64,000 nt of DNA, from positions 124,001 to 188,000 of the forward strand of contig CANJMI010000009.1 in NCBI GenBank assembly GCA_947475525.1, given 5' to 3'. Positions 53,094 to 60,031 of this stretch are shown piece after piece. Numbering within the stretch: position 1 is the first letter of the stretch; every line of letters begins with the position of its first letter. The translations under genes were made by a program, and so were the position numbers. Source of the stretch: Polyangiaceae bacterium (GTDB lineage: Bacteria; Myxococcota_A; Polyangia; Polyangiales; Polyangiaceae). A model generated the notes under the pieces. The model ran no database searches, had not been told where the DNA came from, and saw nothing but the letters and a program-made list of their open reading frames with translations.

Positions 53094-55088
53094 ATGGACT
53101 ACGCCTTTCGCATGCCGTTTTTGCGCAGGAAGTCGGTCAAGATCCAGGGCCGGACGCTTTGGCTCACCCAGGACCTCGAGACCCTCGCGACTCAGCTCCG
53201 CGGCAACGACTTACCGTCTCGCCCCGAGCCTGACGCTCTGATCGACAACATTTCAACCGACGAGCTTACGCCGGGTTGGGTCTGCTACTACTTCGACGAA
53301 ACGCTCGCACGCTATTGCCTCGTCGGCCTCCGCGGCGGCAAGGTCGAGCGTGACGCGATCAAGAACGGCGGGTTCGGCGTCATCGTCAGTGGTCGCTCGA
53401 AAGGTTGCGGCAGTTCGCGCGAGACGGCGCCGTATTCCGAACGCGAATCGGGCGTGCAGCTCGTCGTCGCGCGCAGCATCGAGAAGATCTACCGCCAGAA
53501 TTGTCAAAACATCGGTCTTCTGACGAGCACCGATTTCGGCATCATCGACCGCATCGAGCGCGGCGAAGAGCTGCCGATCGAGGAGTTTACCCGCGGCCTC
53601 GACCGCATCAGCGCCGACGTCGTCGAGTACGGCGGACTCTTCAACTACAACAAGGCGCGGCTCGCTGGCGAGGTGACCCCGCCCGCTATCGAGACGCCCG
53701 CGCGCCCGATGACCTTGTGCGAGAAAATCATCGCCAAGCACGCGATCGTCGACGCGAAAGCGGGGCTCGTCGGTGTGCCTGCGGTCCGGCCCGGGGACTC
53801 TTTGTTCGTGCGTTCGAGCGTGCGCTTCAGCCACGAGTACGTGACGCCGATGGCCGAGTCGCTCTTCGCCGCCGCGCTCGGTAAAGACGCGAAGGTGTCG
53901 CACCCCGAGTCGGTTTTCGCCTTTCGGGACCACCTCACGTTTCTCGACCTCGTGATGCCGAAGAAGCATGTGGAGATGGGCTTGAAGGAGCAGGCGGCAA
54001 AGCTCGAGACGGTGCAGGCCGCCTTCGCGAAAAAGCAGAGCATCAAGCTTTATGGCGAGGTGAAGCGCGACGGCAAAACCGTCGGCTCGGAGGCCATCTG
54101 CCACAACAAAGTGATCGAAGAGCTCGCGTTGCCGGGTGACATCGTTACGGGGACGGACTCGCACACGTGCATGGCGGGCTCGCTCGGTTGCTTCGCCTTT
54201 GGCGTCGGCTCAACGGACATGGCGAACGCTTGGTACACGCGTGATGTTCGGCTCGCGGTCCCCGAGACCGTGCGTTTCGTCGTGACAGGTGAGCTCCGCT
54301 CCGGTGTGACCGCGAAGGACGTGATGCTCTTCCTCTTGGCGCAGCCGTTTTGGCGCAGCGGTGACGGCATCGGCAAGGTGCTCGAGTTTACGGGGCCCGG
54401 CATCGCGGCGTTGCCCCTCGACGAGCGCTCGACGTTGACGAACATGGCGGTCGAGGCCGGCGGCTTCACCGGGATCATCGAGGCGGACGAGGTCGTCGTG
54501 CAGTACCTCGTCACTCAGCGTGGGTTGGACGCGGACGCGGTCCGTGCGCGCATCGTGAAGGCCGATGAAGGCGCGAGCTATGCCCATAGTTTCGATGTGG
54601 ACCTCTCATCGATCGAAGCGATGGTCGCGACGCCCGGCGATCCCCGCAACGGGGTGCCGCTTCGTCACCTCGCAGACACGCCGATCAAGATCGACATCGC
54701 TTATGGCGGCTCGTGCACGGGCGGCAAGAAGACCGACATGGACATGTACGCGAGCGTGCTGCAGCGTGCTCACGACCAAGGGAAAAAGCTCGCAGCAGGC
54801 GTTCACCTCTACATTCAGTTCGGCTCGCAAGACATTCGCCGCTACGCGGAAGAACGCGGCTACATCGCCCTCTTCGAGGCGATGGGCGTGGAGCTCGTGG
54901 ATCCCTCGTGCGGCGCGTGCATCAAGGCCGGGCCGGGCGTCTCGTTCACTGAGTCGGAAGTGACCGTGAGCGCGATCAACCGCAATTTCCCTGGGCGGAG
55001 TGGACCGGGCCAGGTGTATTTGGCGAGCCCACTCGTCGTCGCGGCGAGCGCCATCGCCGGTACGATCGTGTCGCCCGACGCTGTCTAG
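53094..55088 (+). CDS. aconitase-superfamily hydro-lyase: LeuD-LeuC permuted fusion
   Basis: 664 residues. The N-terminal about 200 residues are the small (swivel) LeuD-like domain: DNISTDELTPG and GRSKGCGSSRETAPY. The C-terminal about 460 residues are the LeuC-like 4Fe-4S domain: TGTDSHTCMAGSLGCFAFGVG (first Cys), AYGGSCTGGKKTDM and DPSCGACIKAGPG (Cys pair). In the usual order the large domain comes first or the two are separate genes. Probably 3-isopropylmalate or related (homoaconitate/methylcitrate-like) dehydratase; the substrate cannot be fixed from the sequence. No leuA or leuB is adjacent. ATG 53112 is a possible alternative start. Confidence 0.85.
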   Translation: MDYAFRMPFLRRKSVKIQGRTLWLTQDLETLATQLRGNDLPSRPEPDALIDNISTDELTPGWVCYYFDETLARYCLVGLRGGKVERDAIKNGGFGVIVSGRSKGCGSSRETAPYSERESGVQLVVARSIEKIYRQNCQNIGLLTSTDFGIIDRIERGEELPIEEFTRGLDRISADVVEYGGLFNYNKARLAGEVTPPAIETPARPMTLCEKIIAKHAIVDAKAGLVGVPAVRPGDSLFVRSSVRFSHEYVTPMAESLFAAALGKDAKVSHPESVFAFRDHLTFLDLVMPKKHVEMGLKEQAAKLETVQAAFAKKQSIKLYGEVKRDGKTVGSEAICHNKVIEELALPGDIVTGTDSHTCMAGSLGCFAFGVGSTDMANAWYTRDVRLAVPETVRFVVTGELRSGVTAKDVMLFLLAQPFWRSGDGIGKVLEFTGPGIAALPLDERSTLTNMAVEAGGFTGIIEADEVVVQYLVTQRGLDADAVRARIVKADEGASYAHSFDVDLSSIEAMVATPGDPRNGVPLRHLADTPIKIDIAYGGSCTGGKKTDMDMYASVLQRAHDQGKKLAAGVHLYIQFGSQDIRRYAEERGYIALFEAMGVELVDPSCGACIKAGPGVSFTESEVTVSAINRNFPGRSGPGQVYLASPLVVAASAIAGTIVSPDAV

Positions 55089-55143
55089 ACGACGCGCGTC
55101 GTGGCTGCTCCCCGGCCGTTATGGGGGAGCGAACGGGGAGGCG

Positions 55144-55626
55144 TCAGGGGCCTGGGTCGGGCGCCGACGCGGACGTGCACTTGCCGGTGCCATTGTCGCA
55201 TATGCCGATAGCCGGCGGCGGGTCGGTGCAATCGGCGGCGCAGGGGACGAGGCAATTTTTTTCGGCGTAGTCCGAGGTCAGCGTCTTGAGTGCGAGGATC
55301 GCTTCCGTTTCCCCTTGGTTGACCGCGACGTTCGGCGTGCAGCAATTTCTCAAGTCGCTCGGCACGACCTTCGTGCACGGGTCGGTCACGCCGGGGGTGC
55401 AGGTTTTTGCATCCTCCAGCACCGCCGCGTAGGCGGCCTCGATGTCGGCGCAGACAGGTTCGGTTCCGGAGGCCGCCGACACGACTGCCGTGAAGGGGTT
55501 CGCGCTCGAGCCTGTGGTGGCCGTTGTTTGGCCGCCCGCGCCGCCCGCGCCGATCGGTGCGTCGATCACCGCTTTGCCGCCACAAGCCGCTGCCGCCAAG
55601 ACCATCAGAGCTACGAATCGAATCAT
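55144..55626 (-). CDS. Cys-rich lipoprotein
   Basis: 160 residues from ATG 55626, with AGGAAG upstream. The signal peptide (IRFVALMVLAAAAC) ends in an AAAC lipobox followed by GGK. After a Gly/Thr linker the mature part has about eight Cys (VCADIEAAYAAVLEDAKTC, DPCTKVVPSDLRNCC, NCLVPCAADC, GICDNGTGKC), probably disulfide-linked. No family recognised. It is divergent from the metallophosphoesterase gene. Confidence 0.72.
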   Translation of the reverse strand: MIRFVALMVLAAAACGGKAVIDAPIGAGGAGGQTTATTGSSANPFTAVVSAASGTEPVCADIEAAYAAVLEDAKTCTPGVTDPCTKVVPSDLRNCCTPNVAVNQGETEAILALKTLTSDYAEKNCLVPCAADCTDPPPAIGICDNGTGKCTSASAPDPGP

Positions 55627-55681
55627 CACGATGCTTCCTTTGCTCGTCGCGTTGAGCCGAGCGAATGGTAACACGGGTTTG

Positions 55682-56860
55682 GTGGACGGGGAGAAGCGCG
55701 CGCGCACTTTCGTGGTTGGGGACGTGCATCTCACGCGGCATTCTCCGCCTGACGTGGCGGATGCCCTCGGGCGCTTGCTCGAGCGACACCCCGGCGAGCG
55801 GCTCGTTTTCGCTGGAGATTTCCTCGATCTTGCGACTGACGCCCCCAACACCGCGTGCCGCGAGGCCGTCCGTGACGTCTTCGGCGTGCACGACACGCTG
55901 CGCCGAAAACTGGCGGAATTCCTCGACGCCGGTGGCGAGGTGGCGCTCCTCGGTGGCAACCACGACGCCGCTCTTGGGGCGCCCGAGGCGGTGCAGCACG
56001 TCGCCGCCGCGGTCGGTGTGGTAGGCGCGGCGCAAAAACGCATCGTGACGCGACCGTGGTTCCTGCGGGAGGGAGGCGTGCACCTCGAGCATGGGCATGT
56101 CTACGATCCCGACAACGCACCGGCCCATCCACTGGTCGATGGCGTAGCCGGACTCGGCGTCCACTTCAGCGCGAAGTTCATCCATCCGACGCAAGCGTAT
56201 CGGTTCATGCACGCGAATGACGCCATGCCGCTCGAGCTCTTGATCACGGCGTTTCGCTGGTACGGCCCACGCGCGCCCGAGGTCATCGCCCGCTACTTCG
56301 AGACCGCATTCACCGCCCTCGCGCAAGCGGGACCGTTTTACCGCGGCGCCGCCGATCGAACGCTCGGTATGGAACGGCATGCGCGCTACGCCGAAGACGC
56401 AGGCGTGCCCGCATCGGTCGTCGAGGCGGTGTTCGCCATTGGTGGCCCATCGACGTTTGAGAGCTGGCCACGTACCTTCGCGAGGCTCTACTTGGATCGC
56501 GTGGCAGCCACGCTTGCCATCGCCGCTGGCCTCGGCGCCTTGGCGGTTTCGGGCACGCGGCAGAACGCCAAAGGCTGGGCGACGCTCGGGCTCGGCGGGG
56601 CGCTGATGGCGGGCAGTTGGCTCGCAGGAGGAGACCGCTACGGCGGCACGGTGGTCGCTCGACTAGCGGCCGCGGCCGAACGCATCGCAGACGAGTCGGA
56701 TGCCAAGCTCGTCGTTTTTGGGCACGCGCATCGTGAGGCTCTCGGGGAGCGTTACGCGAACACGGGCAGCTTCACCTGGCCGGTCGATGCGCCGGGGCGG
56801 CCGTATCTCGAGATTGTGCCCGGCGACCGTCCGCGAGCCGTTCGCCATTACCTCGCTTGA
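55682..56860 (+). CDS. metallophosphoesterase with embedded membrane hairpin
   Basis: About 392 residues from GTG 55682; ATG 55631 is an alternative. Calcineurin-like motifs are VVGDVHL, FAGDFLDLA, LGGNHDAAL, HGHVYD and, after an insertion, VVFGHAHREAL, which together bind the two metal ions. Between the fourth and fifth motifs, about 120 residues are inserted. They include two hydrophobic segments (ATLAIAAGLGALAVSG and WATLGLGGALMAGSWLAG), probably a membrane hairpin. Likely a UDP-diacylglucosamine-hydrolase-like or phosphodiesterase activity; the substrate is unknown. Confidence 0.82.
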   Translation: MDGEKRARTFVVGDVHLTRHSPPDVADALGRLLERHPGERLVFAGDFLDLATDAPNTACREAVRDVFGVHDTLRRKLAEFLDAGGEVALLGGNHDAALGAPEAVQHVAAAVGVVGAAQKRIVTRPWFLREGGVHLEHGHVYDPDNAPAHPLVDGVAGLGVHFSAKFIHPTQAYRFMHANDAMPLELLITAFRWYGPRAPEVIARYFETAFTALAQAGPFYRGAADRTLGMERHARYAEDAGVPASVVEAVFAIGGPSTFESWPRTFARLYLDRVAATLAIAAGLGALAVSGTRQNAKGWATLGLGGALMAGSWLAGGDRYGGTVVARLAAAAERIADESDAKLVVFGHAHREALGERYANTGSFTWPVDAPGRPYLEIVPGDRPRAVRHYLA

Positions 56861-56875
56861 GCCATCGGGCGTGCC

Positions 56876-57748
56876 TCACCACGCGGTGGAGACGCGCGTG
56901 GCTGCCGAGGCGTGCCCGGCGTCGAGGACCGTGCTCCAGAAGGCCGCGCCGCGCGACGTGGCGGTCGTCGGGTGATCGTGAAGATTTGCGAGAATTCCCG
57001 CACAAAATGCGTCTCCGGCGCCGATTGAGCGCACGAGCTCCACGGCCGGCGGGGCACGCTCGAACGAGCCCCATGCGCCTTGGACCAAGGTCGCTTCACC
57101 GCCGCGGGTGAGGAAGGTCGTCGTGCCGCTGGCAGCGAACAGGTCGAGCGGATCCGCGACGGATGCACCGATGCGCTCGAGGTCTCCGTCGCTCACCTTG
57201 ACCGCGTGCGCCAGCCGCGCGAGCTCTGCGAGAGCCATGCGACCTGCCGCATCGAGCGGGTCACGCCAAGGCAGGGGTCGAGCGTTGGCGTCGACGAGTA
57301 CCCAAGCGCCGAGTCCGCGAGCCTCCGCGGCCAGCGTCGCGAACGCCTGAAGCTCGGCGGTGATCGGGTTCAACGCGGCGATGTGGAGCACTCGAACCGA
57401 GGCGAGGGAGATGCCTCCTTCGAACGGGCCCACCGTCGGGCGGTAGCTGACGAAACGCTCACTCGATGCCTGCGTTCGCTCGAGAAAAACGAGCCCGGTA
57501 CGCCCCGGAACGCGGCTCACGCGGCTCGCGTCGACCCCGCGATTCTCCAGGGATTCGCACAAACCGTGGCCGAGCGCGTCAGCGCTTACGACGCCCGCCA
57601 CCCCCACCGCGCGTCCCTTGCGAGCGAGCTCCATCGCCACGTTCGCCGCGGCTCCGCCGGGCACCCGCACGAGCCGGTCACCTGTCTCGAGCGACGAGCC
57701 CGGCTCGACGTGGATGTCCCACATAAGTTCGCCGGCACAGAGAATCAT
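56876..57748 (-). CDS. PfkB-family carbohydrate kinase
   Basis: 290 residues, ribokinase/fructokinase fold. PGGAAANVAMELARKG is the first PfkB signature and RSIGAGDAFCAGIL the second, containing the catalytic Asp of GAGD. GELMWDIHV at the N-terminus is typical of fructokinase-like members, but sugar specificity is uncertain. Its ATG overlaps the recO stop by 4 nt (ATGA), so it is translationally coupled to recO and lies last in the minus-strand operon. Confidence 0.9.
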   Translation of the reverse strand: MILCAGELMWDIHVEPGSSLETGDRLVRVPGGAAANVAMELARKGRAVGVAGVVSADALGHGLCESLENRGVDASRVSRVPGRTGLVFLERTQASSERFVSYRPTVGPFEGGISLASVRVLHIAALNPITAELQAFATLAAEARGLGAWVLVDANARPLPWRDPLDAAGRMALAELARLAHAVKVSDGDLERIGASVADPLDLFAASGTTTFLTRGGEATLVQGAWGSFERAPPAVELVRSIGAGDAFCAGILANLHDHPTTATSRGAAFWSTVLDAGHASAATRVSTAW

Positions 57749-58482
57749 GTGGCCTCTCCTCGGCCATGAACGTCAAGAGCCCGCTCGACAATGTCGATCG
57801 CACGCCGCGCGAACCCGTCGAGCGAGGTCACCGTGCCCGTGATGGCGGCGACCAAGGCCACGCGCTCCGCCGCGCTCAGGACCTCCCCCCGACCTCCACA
57901 GTCGCGGCAGACGATGCCACCTGCGGCGACGTCGAGGATGGAGCGGGAACGCTCGGGACACGGTTTTGCGCAGCGAACGCACTGCTCGAGCTCGAGGCGC
58001 CAGCCGGTGGCACCGAGGAGTCGCAGGCCCGTCCCCGCGAGCAACGTCTCGACCGCGTCGTCGTCCATTCCGGACATGTGGTCGAGTCGGTCGAGCAACA
58101 TGTTGATCTCGTACCAGAGCTGCGGCTCGGCGCCGCCAGTCGGGGCTGCCCGCCGAAGCCAGCGCAGGGCACGTCCCCCAGCCTCCATTGCTGAGAGTCG
58201 GGTCGTGAGCCCCAGGCGAGGCCGCTCGAGGTGTGCCTCGGTGAGTGTGCCGAGCTCGCGCACCGGCGAGCTGTCGATTCGCACCCGCAAAAGATGCAGT
58301 GGCTCGAGCGCACTAAACCGTTTATCGGATCGCCGTGCGTTGCGGGCGATGGCGCCGACCATCCCGCTCGTTTCGGTGAAAAACCGGACGATCAAGTCGG
58401 CCTCGCCAACCGGGTAACGGCCAACCAGCAGCGCCGCCGTCTCAAGCCGGGTCTGCGCGAGACGGGTTGCCGGTCGGGCCAT
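57745..58482 (-). CDS. recO: DNA repair protein RecO
   Basis: 245 residues from ATG 58482; the frame is open to 58596 but that would overlap the RodZ-like gene. The N-terminal OB-fold (LVGRYPVGEADLIVRFFTET and GMVGAIARNARRSDKRF) is the family hallmark, followed by a helical region. A C-terminal zinc-ribbon has Cys at CVRCAKPC and GIVCRDCGG. RecO loads RecA onto SSB-coated single-stranded DNA in the RecFOR pathway. The genes on both sides are packed (37-nt gap upstream, 4-nt overlap downstream). Confidence 0.9.
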   Translation of the reverse strand: MARPATRLAQTRLETAALLVGRYPVGEADLIVRFFTETSGMVGAIARNARRSDKRFSALEPLHLLRVRIDSSPVRELGTLTEAHLERPRLGLTTRLSAMEAGGRALRWLRRAAPTGGAEPQLWYEINMLLDRLDHMSGMDDDAVETLLAGTGLRLLGATGWRLELEQCVRCAKPCPERSRSILDVAAGGIVCRDCGGRGEVLSAAERVALVAAITGTVTSLDGFARRAIDIVERALDVHGRGEAT

Positions 58483-58519
58483 GCGGAGGGACTCGTCGAC
58501 CGCCGAGGTGTCGAGCCGG

Positions 58520-58960
58520 TCAGCTGGTGGCGGCGTCGAGGACGAGGAGGGGCGACGGCTGAACGGCCGAGAGCTCTTGTGGTCGGTCGTAGCCACGCGG
58601 GCGCATCACGATGCTGAGCGCCAAGGTGAAGAGCAGCAGCAAGAGAACGAATGCGATCGCGACACCGAAGCGGCGCCGGCCGGCCTTGGCGATGGGGGCG
58701 GCGACGGGCAGGGGCTCGATGGAGACGCTGCGGCGTCCTGCGGTGTAGCGCGCGAGCACCTCATCCGGATTGAGGCCGACCGCCGTGGCGTAGGCCCTGA
58801 GAAAGCCGCGGGTGAACACTTCGCCCGGCAAGTCATCGAAGTGGTCGGCCTCGATGCGCTCGATTGACGCGCTGGGGATCCGCGTCGCGCGTGCGACCTC
58901 ACCGGAGCTCATCCCGCGCGCCTGGCGGGCTCGCTTGAGGTAGGTGCCGATGGTGTCCAT
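58520..58960 (-). CDS. RodZ-like helix-turn-helix membrane protein, short form
   Basis: 146 residues from ATG 58960 (MDTIGTYLKRAR). Residues 5-75 are the RodZ-type HTH (RGMSSGEVARATRIPSASIE ... GEVFTRGFLRAYATAVGLNP). A basic linker (AKAGRRR) precedes one membrane helix (FGVAIAFVLLLLLFTLALSI). Only about 30 residues follow on the far side, so the periplasmic domain of full-length RodZ (about 330 residues) is missing. RodZ links MreB to the cell-wall elongation complex. It follows the PilF/Tgl-like gene, the same order as pilF-rodZ in gamma-proteobacteria. Confidence 0.82.
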   Translation of the reverse strand: MDTIGTYLKRARQARGMSSGEVARATRIPSASIERIEADHFDDLPGEVFTRGFLRAYATAVGLNPDEVLARYTAGRRSVSIEPLPVAAPIAKAGRRRFGVAIAFVLLLLLFTLALSIVMRPRGYDRPQELSAVQPSPLLVLDAATS

Positions 58961-59065
58961 GGGGTCGTGCGGCTCGAGGGGCACTCGGAGCCAGCGCTTT
59001 GCAGCGCGAAAGCTCAGGGGGCCGTGGCTCGAGGACCCCGGATCAACCATCCATGCCACGGGACG

Positions 59066-59106
59066 GCAACCCATTTCTGACCTTGGGCGGCCAAGAAATC
59101 GGTTGC
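59066..59106. promoter_or_regulatory. strong nested inverted repeat between the TPR lipoprotein and RodZ-like genes
   Basis: GCAACC (59066-59071) pairs with GGTTGC (59101-59106), ATTT with AAAT, and CTTGG with CCAAG around a GCGG loop, leaving a short CTGAC bulge. The hairpin lies in the 208-nt gap on the minus strand. No T-tract follows on either strand, so it may be an attenuator or RNA-processing site rather than a terminator. Confidence 0.5.
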
Positions 59107-59167
59107 TCTCTAGTAATTTCGGTATCTTACGCCACTATCGGACGAGGCCAACGTCCCCCGATGACCG

Positions 59168-60031
59168 TCACTGAGCCGCAAGGAGCGCCGCCACGCACGC
59201 CCGACCGGCGGTCGTCGAGGGTGCGAGTTCCCGGCAATGCTCGAAGTCTTTTCGGGCTTCCGTCGTGTCGCCGAGCGCCTTCGCTACCCGTCCACGGCCT
59301 AGAAAAGCGTCCTGGAGCCGGGCGCAGGCCCCTTCTTCGATGCCGACCGCGCGTGTGAACGCCTGGCGCGCCGCCTCGAGCTCATGCTGTTTTTCGAAGG
59401 CGAGACCGAGCCGGTAGTGCCCGACGCAGAACAAGGGTTGCGCGGCGACCGAGCGTTTCAGCGCGATGATCGCTTCGCCCGCGCGGCCCGCCTCGAGGTA
59501 GGCCCAGCCGAGATTTCCCCAGGATTTTTCGGGTGATTGGTAGAGCATGTCGCGAGCGAGCGGCTCGAGGACGCCGATGGCTTCAACGGCTTTGCCGCGG
59601 TGGATCAGGACGACCCCCAAGGTGTTCCTGGCATCGCGCAGCTCGGGATTGAGGACGAGCGACCGTCGGACGTAATTTTCCGCTTCGTCGTAGCGGCAGT
59701 CGGGGGAGCTCGCGTCGTCGGCGCAGAAGACGAGCATCACGAGTGAGCCCAGGTAGGCCGCGTTTGCGCTCTCGTCGTCGAGTTGGAGCGCGCGTCTCAC
59801 GTGGGCGAGCGATTCGCGCATGCTGTTTCGCTTGAACGCGTCCACGGCGAGCTCGTAGGCCGCTTCGCCGCGCTTGACGTTCTCTGCGTCGGGTTCACGC
59901 CCGCCACACGCCGCCACGCAGGCGGCCATCAACAGCGATCCGATGAACGACGAGCCGAGGCGCACCGATGGCTCATGCCGATCCGTTGCCTGCCGGGCCA
60001 AGTTCTCGTCGGCCACGTGTCGCGGCCTCAC
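59168..60031 (-). CDS. TPR lipoprotein, PilF/Tgl-like
   Basis: 287 residues. The GTG start overlaps the preceding stop (GTGA), so translation is coupled. A signal sequence ends in the lipobox VAAC about residue 42. The rest is five or more TPR units: YELAVDAFKRNSMRESLAHV, AENYVRRSLVLNPELRDARN, KSWGNLGWAYLEAGRAGEAI and ARQAFTRAVGIEEG. It has the length and layout of PilF/PilW/Tgl, the outer-membrane pilotin that helps the type IV pilus secretin assemble. Context (next to RodZ-like, as in pilF-rodZ) supports this. Confidence 0.78.
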   Translation of the reverse strand: MRPRHVADENLARQATDRHEPSVRLGSSFIGSLLMAACVAACGGREPDAENVKRGEAAYELAVDAFKRNSMRESLAHVRRALQLDDESANAAYLGSLVMLVFCADDASSPDCRYDEAENYVRRSLVLNPELRDARNTLGVVLIHRGKAVEAIGVLEPLARDMLYQSPEKSWGNLGWAYLEAGRAGEAIIALKRSVAAQPLFCVGHYRLGLAFEKQHELEAARQAFTRAVGIEEGACARLQDAFLGRGRVAKALGDTTEARKDFEHCRELAPSTTAGRACVAALLAAQ

